Shown piece by piece: positions 42,639-54,140 of a stretch of DNA of 64,000 bases (within the stretch, counting starts at the first letter, position 1; the number at the start of each line of letters is the position of its first letter). The translations under genes and the position numbers were made by a program. Under the pieces are notes generated by a model. That model had not been told where the DNA came from. It ran no database searches and saw only the letters and a list, made by a program, of their open reading frames with translations. This DNA comes from Kwoniella bestiolae CBS 10118 (taxonomy: Eukaryota > Basidiomycota > Tremellomycetes > Tremellales > Cryptococcaceae), in assembly GCF_000512585.2 (NCBI RefSeq), contig NC_089241.1:6218001-6282000 (forward strand), written 5' to 3'.

Positions 42639-44318
42639 ATGGCATCGATCACAGCCAAACCCTTCCGACTCGCCCTCCTCCAACTCGGTTCCCTAACATC
42701 CTCAAAATCCCAAAACATCTCCGTAGCTCGAGCGGCAGTCCTCGAAGCGAGCAAAATCACGCCCAAACCAAACTTGATCGTCTTACCTGAGATTTGGAAT
42801 TCTCCCTATGCAGTGAGCGCTTTTAGAGAGTATTCGGAGAAGGTCCCCAAGGTCGGGAGCAAGTGGAACGAGGTGGAGGAGGGGGAGACGGTTAGGGCTA
42901 TGAGGGAGATGGCTAGGGATAATGGGGTTTGGTTGATTGGGGGTAAGTCTGTCCTTCCATTTCTGATGTGGTAGGGTTCGGGGTTTCGACAGGTTCATCC
43001 TGGTGTTGGTTAAGAGGTATGATATATACGAAGTATACAAGGTAGACAAGCTGACTTATGGAATGACATCAGGCTCGATCCCTCAGAAAGACGAACAGAC
43101 TGATCAGATCTTTAATACTTGTACGGTATATGATCCGGACGGTAAGTCTAACTTACCACTCGAGACAAGTCGTCTCAGCAGGCAGAGAAGAGTATCCATC
43201 ACCAAGGCCAGTGCGATATCGCTCCTCAGTAGAGCTGATCATCCCGTGTTATCTCCGCCGTTCCAGGAACCCTCGTGGCCATCCACCAGAAAGTTCACCT
43301 GTTCGACATTGATATCCCAGGTAGACAGACCTTCAAGGTGGGTCAAATCGTATCTGACCGGGGCGTGGTTGCTCATCGATATTAATACATTTCTGATCAA
43401 ATAGGAATCAGATACTCTCACAGGAGGCAAATCATTGACAACCTTTGATACACCCTTCGGTAAGATTGGGTTGGGTATCTGCTATGATATTGTAAGTGAC
43501 CACATTTCCGCTATACACTGCCGAGGGACCAGTGTTGATGCAACCTCTTTGTTGAAATAGCGATTCCCCGAAATGGCCACCATCGCCGCCAGACAAGGTA
43601 TGTGTACACCCACCTGATCACTCCCCTCTACCTTCCTCCCGTGGATTTAATTGAAAAACCAAGGACTGATATCTTGAATCGTCGAAAGGCTGCGTGGCTA
43701 TGATCTACCCCGCGGCATTCAACACCACCACCGGCCCAATGCATTGGACCCTCCTCCAACGAGCCAGGTGAGCTGCTTTACTTTCTGCATGCTACCACCT
43801 ATTAGTACTCGTATATCCGATGATTTTGCTTTTACTGATGTCCTGTCCCTCATTCCGCAGAGCCGTCGATAATCAGATCTACGTGGCTATGTGTTCGCCT
43901 GCCAGGCACCCCGAGGCATCATATCAAGCTGTAAGTGTCTCTCTGTCATCAAGATGGATCTAAGTCTCATCGCTGATGCACGCGGTGGTGGGATAACAGT
44001 ACGGTCATTCGATGGTCGTCAATCCTCTGTGAGTCCTCCGCCTCTCTACACTCATCTGATTTATGAACCGAGCTAATGGATATAATAGAGGAGACGTCCT
44101 CGTCGAAGCTTCCCATGAACCTACGACGATATACGCTGATATTGGTGAGTTCATCTGTCGCATCTCATCTCTCTAATTGATTGAAGGGGAACTCCATTTA
44201 CTCATTTCTTAACCATATCCCAGACGTCGACCTCCTCAATACGACAAGGAAGAACCTACCCGTAACGATACAAAGGCGATTCGACGTTTATCCCAATATC
44301 GCTGAGAAGTTTTTGTAG
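42639..44318 (+). CDS. Nitrilase-superfamily amidase (omega-amidase, NIT2/NIT3 type)
   Basis: Ten exons (42639-42942, 43073-43141, 43267-43337, 43405-43491, 43561-43597, 43689-43767, 43861-43930, 44000-44028, 44089-44144, 44224-44318) give 298 aa. The Glu-Lys-Cys triad is readable: LVLPEIWNSPY-type (here IVLPEIWNSPY) for Glu, HQKVHLFDIDIPG for Lys, and GLGICYDIRFPEM for the nucleophile Cys. MIYPAAFNTTTGPMHWTLLQRARAVDNQIYV and GHSMVVNPLGDVLVEA are the usual C-terminal motifs of the Nit2 branch. Family role: deamination of alpha-ketoglutaramate and alpha-ketosuccinamate, or deaminated glutathione repair for the Nit1 branch; sequence favours Nit2/Nit3. No signal peptide. Confidence 0.93.
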
Positions 44319-44950
44319 GCACCGCCGATCTACAGGGAGTGCAATGATAGTGTGAGGGGTAGGAAAGAGCAACGAAAGGGAAGAGGAAGGATGATGTGAA
44401 TTCTCAGTTTTGCGCTATACATCGGAGGCAGAAGAGAGATTGAAAGAAGGAACGAAACGATTTGCCATTCGGTCCGGAGGGGAGGGGTTCCCCTGGCAAG
44501 AAGATGTTTAAGGGCAGTATTGTATATCCTGTATTCGCACGTGTATAGTTCATGTCGAGCGATCGCTCATTGTTTATGCATCAGAGTCAGCGATGTACCG
44601 TGAATTGAAAACCGCGAAGCTTCTAACGATATATGAGAAGGCAGAGAAGGGCATGCTCCGTTACGATGAAATCATCACATTGCGTTCATAATTATTCATG
44701 AAGGAGGAAAAATGCTATCCAGAGCGAAAGAAAATGGAATCGAGGTATCAATAAATTATCTAATTCTTGTCTTTCCGAGTGGACCATGCAAGGGGGTCTG
44801 GCGTATCTGAGTTTCGTGATTTGAATTTCTAGCTTCCTACTTCTGTAACTCAAGATAGAATTATAGCATTATTGATAATCGGAATTTGGAAGTCTATCCT
44901 ATCCCACATTGACTCCAATTATTCCTTCGCCCAATGTCGCCAACTATTCA
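44319..44950. other. Intergenic, tail-to-tail
   Basis: 632 nt of 3' flanks. AT-rich, with no gene-like frame. Confidence 0.45.
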
Positions 44951-47044
44951 TCAAGATAACTTGGGCCTACAAAACGTATCGCCGTCAGCTACGATCTCGC
45001 AAATGGAACTCAAACTTCAAGTGACGGACTCACCATAATCTATCTTCCTGAAATTCTTTGACGATCTCTTTCAACTCTCCAACTTCGACTTTCGGATGGA
45101 TAGGCTTGAACCCCAATATCTTCTTAGCCTTTGATCCATCTAGGCAGATTGACATTTCTACGCAAACGAACAATCAGCATACAACATCATCTCAACCTCT
45201 TTCACTGGGTGTTTCTAGAGAAAACCGGAATATTCACTTACTTCTGAACGCATGTTCATCGAGGAAGGGAGTTATCGGACTAGATTCTATGGGTGGGTTG
45301 GAAGAAGCCAGCATCTTGGACCAGGCTTCGACGTGCTATTTCATGCATCAATGTTATACTTGTCATGTCTTTTCACCGATACCTCCACGGGTGAACGGGG
45401 TGGGAATGGTATTTCCAACGGCAGAGAGGGACAAGTGAGAATGGGCTGGCGCAGATGGCCTCTATATTGGCTCTGAAGATGTCTATACACTCACCATCTC
45501 ATTAACATCCTCAACCATCTCCGTAAAATCATTCTTCGCAAACTGCTGCACCAAGCTCGCCATGGCAGAGTTCAAAAACCCAAACTTAATCGACCAAGTC
45601 TCCGCCACGATCTTAGCTAGACTTCCCTGCGTCGAGTCATTCTCATCTACGACGTTGAAAAGCGGTACCCTGACTTTGGTAGATTCAGGTATGACCGTCG
45701 GGATGGTCTTCCATGAATCTGAGATGGATGATCGTTTCGATGAGGACGTGAGGGAGAATCCGGATGATGAGGAGGGTGAGGAGAATGTGAAGGGGAGGGT
45801 TACGGCTGATTCTTTGAGGATGTCGGCGCGGGGCTTGGAGAGGAGGTAGAGAGAGAGTAGGTATAGGGATTGGGCGACGTCAAGGGAGTGGACAGTGTTG
45901 ACTCGTAGGTCGGAGCTGTCCATTCATTGGTCAGTGATGTGCTGAAGAAATAGATGTGACATGCTATCTCTTGGTAGGAACCAGTTATACTGGGTCAAAC
46001 AGCATACACTCACTTATATAAAAACTTCATCTCCTCTTTCCTGTCTCCCCACAATATGATGTATCAGTACATTGAAATACCCTGGCGCGCACTGAGCCCG
46101 TAACTGAAGACTCACAAATACTGATACACATGGCCAACGACCAACCTCGGAACGATCTCCCCCTGATACGCCCCCCTCCCATACCACGCCGCGCACCTGA
46201 TCACCCCGAAATTCAAATCCAGATTACCTATACCCCTTAGAGTCTCAGCCCACCATCTCCCCCTCACTCCATCAGGTGTGAGTCCGGCAGACTCTGGATG
46301 ACCGGGAGAAGAGGAGGGTAAGGATTTTTGCTCGTAGAATGGGAATGTCAATCTGACGTATGATTTGGGCTTGAGGTTGGATGGGAGGGTCGAGGCGCTA
46401 GTTGCTAGGGATAGGGCCGTTTGGTAGGTGTTTGAGATTTGTAGCTGTCATCAGTCCGGTGTCAGCTCGCGGCATGTATCGTATACCGCAATTGGAAGGG
46501 GAGGGGCTTGAGTCAGATAGAACGATGAACATACTATCTCGGGTCTATCAAAGCCCAGCTCCCCAGTCAGATCAAAGACAATATCGAATCCTTCAAAATC
46601 CCCTTTCTCCCTGGGCAGAATTTTGGTGCCCCTATACTCACTTGGAGGGGTGAATAGTTCAGAGTGCTTTGAAGTATTCAGGAGGTTGACCTGCTTGTAC
46701 TCCAGCTTCGAGTTTTCTGAATTTAGTAGCGATAGGAACGATTTATCGAGGTAAGTCGTTGGAGGTGAGACGGAGAATCGGTCTGCTAGACGCACAAACT
46801 ATCCAGAGAATCAGCCGTCTTCCTGTAGATTCGTATCATGGGAAAAGAGTCTGAATCCCACTCACTGAAGCTTTAGGTGAGGTTGGATTTAGCAGGTACT
46901 GGCACAACGTTCGAGCGATGGTGGTTGTGCCTCCTATTTGAATGGTCAGCTATACCAGTGATGAAGGAGTACACGAGGCTTAGCTGATATACCTAGTATC
47001 AATACCATGGGAGGTACCTCGGGAGCTTTTAGCTTGTCGCTCAT
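44951..47044 (-). CDS. NAD(P)-binding epimerase/dehydratase-like protein
   Basis: Nine exons (47044-46993, 46933-46866, 46798-46535, 46444-46116, 46040-46014, 45915-45495, 45335-45242, 45157-45034, 44966-44951) give 464 aa. The start has the Rossmann dinucleotide motif MVLILGGTTTIARTLCQYL. DIVFDLTGELGFDRPE, YVRLTFPFYEQK and the helix with RWWAETLRGIGNLDLNFGVIR fit the extended-SDR (epimerase) fold; a YxxxK is replaced or not obvious. The middle has VNTVHSLDVAQSLYLLSLYLL, and the C-terminus KKILGFKPIHPKVEVGELKEIV is the typical end of extended SDRs. Substrate unknown. Poly-Ser insert (SSPSSSSGFS). The last exon encodes five residues. Confidence 0.8.
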
Positions 47045-47857
47045 TTTGCTTCCTCTTCCACCACTTTAGGAGAGGTTGATGGGAGTGAAGCTGAAGGAGA
47101 GGTTGAAATTATCAGAGGTTCTGGTAGTCGTCGAATACAGCTTGACACGATGATTCTTCAATTAGATGGGGAGGAACTCAAATGAGATGCGCCCGAGCAC
47201 AACGAAATGTCGCCTAGTCCAATCAATTGATTTCCTTTCCTATATATTGGTTGTTCTTGATCTTGATCGGTGGGACTGCTCCAAGATATGCGATGTAGTG
47301 TGAGTCGAGGATCGATTATATATGATATGTATATATGACGGCTTCGTCGTCGTTGTAGTGAGGAGTACTACTGTCATGAAACAAGGATCAAAGAGATTTT
47401 CGAAAAGGAAGAGGGATACTACATTATTGTAAAACATCTCAAACCACTATAGTCAACGCTTGGACCACCTCCACCCCACCTTACAAAGTGGGGGGAATCA
47501 TACGGGAACATGTGGCACTCTCCCTCACTTTCGCGGTACCTGTGAATCGTCTAATGCATGTAATGTCATCTATGTCAGAACGACCATTGAAAGAGTGGTG
47601 AACGATATACGTATACGATCTATATATATACTATCTATATGATCTCAATCAAATCCGGTACCACTCGCAATATACAAAATTAAGTTTCCTCCTCCGTCCA
47701 AGGGGATATCCGATTTCCCAAAAACAAAAAAAAAAGGTTTATATGCCGAGTAAAGTAAAGAAAGTGAGATTATGCCATTTATTGAGAGTTGGCAGATGAA
47801 GTTGAACGAAAGGAAAGTGGGTGAACGAATGAATGTCCGTCCGCGGTTTCAATGCGA
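47045..47857. other. Gene-free interval (0.8 kb)
   Basis: Promoter of the epimerase-like gene and 3' side of GGC1. It contains an A10-type run near 47725 and TATATATATA near 47627. No gene seen. Confidence 0.45.
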
Positions 47858-49308
47858 TTATACTATCATGAATGCGAGATAGGATGATCAGCGACATGGT
47901 ACAAGTATGATTACAGGATTATCCTGAGGTGAGATCACACTCACCGTATTTACCGAAGAATGGGATCAAACTTTGAGCTAAGGTATATGAGAAAACAAGT
48001 TTAGGTCCGACTACAAGAATCTTGGGTGTTAATCCCTTGAAGAACGCGCCGACACCTTCTGTTCGGATCATCTCTCGGATGATGGCTGATCCACCAACGG
48101 TAGAGTTGAAGTTGGCATTTTGGATTCGGGTCTTGACGACATCGAGAGGGGCCGCGACGGTGATGGAAGCTACGGCACCGGCGATGGAGGCGACGAAGTC
48201 TATGTGGGAAGTAGTGAAACATGTCAGAAAGGCAATCGAGCTATGAATATCGTTGATGATTCTCACTCTGTGTCCAGGTAGCAGAAGAGTAGTCGGAGAG
48301 TTTGAAGAGGTATTCCTTGGTTACTGCAGAACCACCGAAGAGCTGCCACAGAATCGGAAATTAGCGTGACCTCAATTAGTCGTGAAGATGCAGGTCTCCA
48401 GGGGTGTAACGAGTGCGAAGAATGCGACAAGCAGGCGAGTTTTGAAATTAAAGTAACAACTCACAGCGAAAGATCCAGGAGCGTTTCTAGCCATTGTCCA
48501 ACCCCAACCTCTGTATAACGAGGCGATACCTTCATCAGTGACGAGTTTGAGTAAACCTCTGCCTCGGATCGCGTCAGGATTGGTCTGCATCTTGATCTTG
48601 AGAACGTCCAGGGGGAGTAGTACCTGATGAACCGTGATTCCAACATTAGCACAAGTTAGATACACAAAAAGTGATAGGGGGTTACTTACAACTTCACCAA
48701 TACCAGTCATGCTAATTCACCAGCACACACAAATTAGCAAACCCTTAAAAATGATGAGCGGAAGATATGACTTACGACCCAGCAGTAGCATGCATCAACA
48801 TCCCTCCAGTCTTCTTCCCGAACGTACTCCTGAACCAATCCCCACCGTTCTTATCGATCAAATCTCTAAAGTAAGGCTGACCGCCGAACTTGTACACCCT
48901 CTGAGCGATCTTGTATCCTGCTGCATAACCCAATCCAGGGAACAGCGATAGGAACTTAGAGTGGATGGGGGCTTGGGCGGCAGATCGGAAGATGATGTTG
49001 TTGAGACCTGTGGAGGAGATGGCTGCTTTGTTGGACATCAATCGCTTGGCTACTGTATCCTATATGCGAAGTTAGATCAGCTTGATATTCGAGGACCAAG
49101 AGGATGAGAATGGACAGAGAGGACATACGACAGGGTGGAATACGAGTAGCTCGGCAACACCTGAACATAGACCAGAGATGTCAGCAGTCAGTTAACATTT
49201 TCATACAGCGATAGCTGCGCTGTTTGACCCACCTGAAGCACCCGAACCCAAGATACGGGCGGTACCAGACTCTCTTTTACCTAATCGACCGTCGGCAGGA
49301 GGGGACAT
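47858..49308 (-). CDS. GGC1: Mitochondrial GTP/GDP carrier
   Basis: Exons 49308-49233, 49160-49129, 49059-48776, 48711-48690, 48623-48465, 48342-48267, 48199-47945 and probably 47862-47858 give 302 aa. The three mitochondrial-carrier signatures are present: HPVDTVAKR, LPLDVLKIK and APLDVVKTR. GGC1-specific blocks include TARILGSGASGG, LFPGLGYAAGYKIAQRVYKFGGQP, YRGWGWTMARNAPGSFALFGG and FFKGLTPKILVVGPKLVFSYTLAQSLIPFF. It exchanges GTP and GDP across the inner membrane and affects mitochondrial iron metabolism. The 3' end is ambiguous: splicing at 47944 gives ...GKYV-stop with a 5-nt last coding exon, while reading through ends at 47919 with seven more residues. Confidence 0.93.
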
Positions 49309-49740
49309 GTTGGATTTGAGCGTTGATCTATGGATTTGGGAGAGGAAGCGGAGGGGTCGACTGGAAGGAGGGAGAAATGGGTATACAACTTGGACAAAGT
49401 AGATAGACAACCTTGAAAGAAACTGGAAAATCACGACAAGCAAAGCATCAATGTCCGTCTATTTATTGGGGATCATTAATTCTTTATCTTTCAGACTTTT
49501 TTTCCAGCCTACGAGAACCACAAAGATAAGGCACGAGTACATGCCTCTCACAAGTGCCACACTCGGAACTAATCCTTTTTCCGACCCACCCTCCCTTGTA
49601 ACGGAGCTATCCATCCCATCACTGTATGCGTTTGCTCACCACTCACTGCTCACTACCATACTCTGGCTACTCATCATCATCAACATTGTACATTTCATAC
49701 TCTTCCTTCACCCTTGACTCCCCACTCATACCTCTCAAAA
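49309..49740. promoter_or_regulatory. Divergent promoter region of GGC1 and ATP17
   Basis: 432 nt between two genes for mitochondrial inner-membrane proteins. A shared control region is plausible. No ORF supported. Confidence 0.5.
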
Positions 49741-50470
49741 ATGTTGCCAACAGCCGCTAGAAGATCTCTCGCCGGTTTGATCCCCCCAAAGATCGCTACT
49801 CCCGGTGCGGTTGTGAGTCTTACCATTTCCATGCTCAATCGGCCGACACACCTCAAATCACCATGTATTACCCATGAATACGTCCATTATTACCAAGAGG
49901 ATGGAGAAGGATTGCTGATGTATCTTGGTTGTTGCAATGTATAGTCCTCAGGAACAACATCAGCCAGGACCGCCCAAGTCATCGACTTCTACTCCAAGCT
50001 TCCTAAAGGTCCTAAGCCCTCTTCTGAGCGGGCAGGCGGTTTGAGAGGTAGATACTTTGAGGGAAAGAACGCTTCCGGGTGAGTTTGAGAGACGCTGCCA
50101 GAAAGGACGAGGGAGAATATGGAGAACAAGACGAGGGGAATTGTGTTTTGATGGAATGGCAGAGATTAGAAGGGTTGGCATGGCCCAAAGGAGGACAATA
50201 GCTGACATCGCTTTGTGTCCTACTAGTAAACCAATCCTCGCTACTGTCGGTATCCTCTTCCTCATCGGTTACACCATCGACTACAACAGTGGGTTGATTC
50301 GCTTTTCTATAATCTCATTTCTGACTTTGCTGACTATCGCCCTTGACCCCTTTTCTCCTTCGTCGAATTCATCTTCCCGATCCCACCTTCAAATTATCGC
50401 TTTTCCACCTTTCCAACCCTATCACCAATCAACAGTGCACCTCAAACACCACAAGTCTGGCCACCACTAG
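49741..50470 (+). CDS. ATP17: Mitochondrial F1Fo-ATP synthase subunit f
   Basis: Exons 49741-49812, 49945-50078, 50227-50288 and 50436-50470 give 100 aa, right for subunit f. It reads AARRSLAGLIPPKIATPG, TAQVIDFYSKLPKGPKPSSE, GRYFEGKNASGKPILATVGILFLIGYTIDYNM and ends HLKHHKSGHH. The single membrane helix (ILATVGILFLIGYTIDY) and the C-terminal His/Lys tail are diagnostic. Part of the Fo peripheral membrane region. The intron inside the DYN|MHLK junction is the longest (147 nt). Confidence 0.9.
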
Positions 50471-52386
50471 ATCACGAGTGTATAGAATGTGTGGACGTAG
50501 CGTTGGAAATGCATGAAAGGAATAAACGCATGTTGGTTCATTTCGGCTGTGGAAGAATCGAGGTCTTGGTTACGGACGAGCTTTCGTCTCAAACTTTGGT
50601 ACTGAGGTTGAGTCACAGTCCACACCATCAATCAATCAGAGAAGTCATCAGCTGGGACTTGTCTCTATCGGTCTGTTCCATATCCCCACCACTGTTTCTA
50701 TAACACCATGCGATCGTTCTGATACTAACATCCGGAATAACCTTTATGATTACACCCTTTCTCTCGTAGTTGGAAGGCTCACAAGTCGGGAACCTATTCA
50801 GTCAGGCTTTGGGTCCTCCACAGTAATTTGGATGTCCGTCAGATGACCCGGATCATTTGTCCCGCACAACGGGAATGATTGACAAGTGGACATAAGACGT
50901 ATCGAATCAAGTCATCTTAGCCTAACAGCTGACAAGTCTTACCCACTCTTGATCGTCATCATCTTACCTAAGAGATGGCTGATGATGTCTATCGCTCTAA
51001 TCATCTGTAAGCTCCAGATCATGTTTCGCAAACACCTATCCACTCTTCCCCGGGACCTCAGCAATGTTCAGGCTAAGGTAATTGGGGGCTTCCATCCAAG
51101 GAACAGGGTCATGGTACGATTCATAGGTATCGATGTGGTTAAGCTGAGCAGAGGGCTGAATGACGCGTGGCACGAGTAGTGCACCTTGGCCTCACACTTT
51201 TGTTCATAAGCATTCACGATGATGCAGCTCGATCTCGTTGGTGCATAATACCGTCCCGGGGCTCATCACGATTTGACCGAATTGACACATCAGGGCATTG
51301 GTAAGCTTCGTAAACATTCTCGTTCGAGCTCGAGACATCCGGATGGAAAATCGCAAGTACCTGGGATCCATCCCACTGTCCTATCCCAATGACCTCATGC
51401 CAACTGATGTGATTCAGCTCGTCGGGGAAGGAGAAGTGCACCTTCTCACGGTACCTGATCTGACTTTGATCCGATCTACAGTATTGAATGGTAGTTAGAT
51501 TATATCCCACGTAGAATACTCGTAGAGATGGCTGATGTTGTATCATCTCATATACAGTGCAGTATTTCTCGCTTGATCCGAGATAAAGCAATCGTTCATC
51601 GACCAAGGCAGAAAGAAGTATACATACGTCAATGATTGTATTGCTATAGTGGAAAGATCATGATTGTCTCATCAAGGTATGAAACGGATCTCACCCTGAC
51701 CGAAATGTTCACACCCTTCATGCAGAAAATCTACTTCCAACTGGAGCGGTCATCGAGTACGGTCCCGGGTTTGGTTTCGTATGATATGGAGGAACGATCG
51801 ATGACGTCCTGCTCGAAAGACTCTGCAAGATTCAAGAAAAGGCATCTCTCGATCTTCCAGCTCTTGTCACTGCTGAGTCTGCCATGGAGATTTAATATTG
51901 TTTCTCGGATTCATGGACGCTCCCAGGCCAATGCGAATGACTTGATGACATCCCATGAGCTTGCCAGGTAGGATATTCTCCCTGTTCTGTTCTGTAAGAT
52001 TCTGAATCGATAGGATGAGCACGCACCCGAATGACCGGTGCTGATTCACGTGCTCATACAAGGTTAGGTTACCATTCATTCTGACAATAGGAACGAACAT
52101 GTTGTCAGTGGAGTATATTGAGACCATTGATAAAGCGAGTGTTGAGATGGGTTTCCCATCCATTCACTAGTTGCGTGTTTGATCAATCACTAACGTATAT
52201 GTAACCAACATTTGATATATATGCCTATATAAGGATACATATTCCACCGCTCAAGAGCGCATCCCCTCCCACCCCATTACTCACTTTCTCTTTTTTTGGG
52301 TAGGCACTATAGAGCCGATTATTGCGTATCACCCTATGATAGTATACTTTAGGTAGGCTTTCGTATATACTGATTGAACCTTCAAG
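50471..52386. other. 1.9 kb interval without a supported gene
   Basis: The largest gap outside the inverted-repeat region. Some minus-strand stretches look weakly coding (51606-51214 with HFSFPDELNHISWHEV; 52163-52073, followed across a possible intron by ISYLASSWDVIKSFALAW), but the frames cannot be joined into one model and a plus-strand stretch at 51730-51890 looks equally good. It may hold a decayed gene or an unannotated intron-rich gene. I do not call a CDS. Confidence 0.3.
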
Positions 52387-53236
52387 ATGTTATTCCAATC
52401 TTCCATCCTTCTTTTATTATCATTATCAACACTCCCTTCTTTATCATTATGCTCCGAGGTCGACTCACCCGCCCACGCACACGCACATGTACACTTGCAC
52501 GTGCACCCGCGGATCAACGTCCCCCCTCCTGCGCCTGTCCCGGGGGTGGTAAGTGTCCTGAAGCAAGCTACAAGGGATCAAGTGAGTTTCTTTCGCTCAC
52601 TTCACTGTCACTCGAACAGAGACTTGTAGCGCACACTGTATTAATATTATAACACCAAGTTGACGCTGATCTTATACTGTATTTGATAGATCATCGCAAG
52701 GTTCAATAGAGCAAGCAAGCGAGCCGCACCGTCGCCCACCCCACCGCCCGAGACAGTCTCATCTGTGTCCCTCATTTATGGTCTTTACTTCTCCGGGTCG
52801 GGAGTGATAGAGACGGATAACAATCCAGGTGGGTATCTCTTCTCTCTTCTCACTTACCGCTCTCTCTCCTCTCTCCAAGTCTTGGCATCAACTATCTATT
52901 GTGGTTGGCCGCCGATGAGTCAAGTGAAATACCATCCATCGCTAATCGCTAAACCCGCATTGACCAATAGGTAACAGCGGTGGTCCAGATAGACCTCCCG
53001 TAACCATAACCATCCCGGGAACGACCCCGCAAAACACCGCCATCCAACAATGTGCGGACCAATCTCAATCCCTCCCTGACGAATACTATCAATTCCAGAT
53101 CTACTTTGACCAGCCAGCCACAGGGGATGGGGTTTGGGTCTGCACGTCGTATTATAATCAGAATAATGATCCGGGGTACTTTAACGTCCAGAGGGCGTCT
53201 GCCTCGCCGGTCTATGGGTATAGTCGGATCAATTAG
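52387..53236 (+). CDS. Secreted protein with alternating-histidine stretch (hypothetical)
   Basis: Exons 52387-52581, 52690-52828 and 52971-53236 give 199 aa. Residues 1-~22 (LFQSSILLLLSLSTLPSLS) are a signal peptide. Right after comes SPAHAHAHVHLHVHPRIN, six histidines at every second position, then a proline-rich spacer. The C-terminal half looks folded: VTITIPGTTPQNTAIQQCAD, DEYYQFQIYFDQPATG, VWVCTSYYNQ, with two cysteines that could form a disulfide. No membrane anchor at the C-terminus (ends YGYSRIN). Family not recognised. Metal binding is inferred from the His pattern. Confidence 0.72.
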
Positions 53237-54140
53237 CGAGGTTGAATCAAGGTTTGATGGGTAGGGTGGGCTTCGAGGATGGTTAGGACATTTTTTTTTG
53301 AGTGGGTTAATTTTTCTCTGTTTGGTTGCATTTTGTTTGGATGGGGGTTCATTCATGATATTGGACGATGGACATTGGACCTGGGACATTGTCGTGTGAT
53401 TGGTATGGTATATACACGAAGACAAGTATGAATGGACATTTCAATTAAGGTAATGTAACTTATACGCCGTGTCAATTCGAGACCAAGCGAATATGCACTT
53501 GCGAACGCCAGTTGATGATGGTATCGGAGTGTGTTTTGTTCCCAAACTCTCAATATTGTGTCGAGTTCTTTGCGATAGCGCCAACACATGTGCCTCGGGC
53601 ATGTCTCGCTTCGGCCATGGGCCACTGTAATTGTAGTATCGAAAGACACTAGCTGTGGAGTCAAGTATGATGGTCTGCGTTAGAAAGGCATCTGGACCAA
53701 GGGCTGTTGAGCACATATATGTATGTATGCATTCATGTCTAGGAGAGAGGAGCACAAAGGCAATGATGGACGAGCAACGGTGCTATATATGGAACCAATT
53801 CTCATCTACTGTTGAACCTGCCAAGCCAAATGCATCTATTACGGAACCAAAACGTGGGAGAACTCGTACAAATAAACGTAAAGGAACGCCATCCATGAGA
53901 AGATAAGCTAAAGTACATCTTGTATGACAAATGCATTTTCTCATTCTCTTCCTTTGGATAAATTCAGATACTATCATACACTACCCCACACACACCTTAC
54001 ATCGACCAGACGACACTCCCACCCATAGCATCCCATCCCATCTCATCTAAGGTCGCCCTAAGTCAAGAACATCTCACACATCAACTCTTCCATCTCATCT
54101 CGTCAATCCCAATTTCAACTTCAACCGCTCATCCTCCAAC
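53237..54140. other. Gene-free interval (0.9 kb)
   Basis: No supported gene. A T10 run at ~53290 lies just after the secreted-protein stop. CA/CT-rich leader before 54141. Confidence 0.45.

Noticed and set aside
51214..51606. 130-codon minus-strand ORF as a real gene
   Set aside because: Protein-like in parts, but the upstream pieces do not join in frame and there is competing signal on the plus strand; kept only as a low-interest finding.
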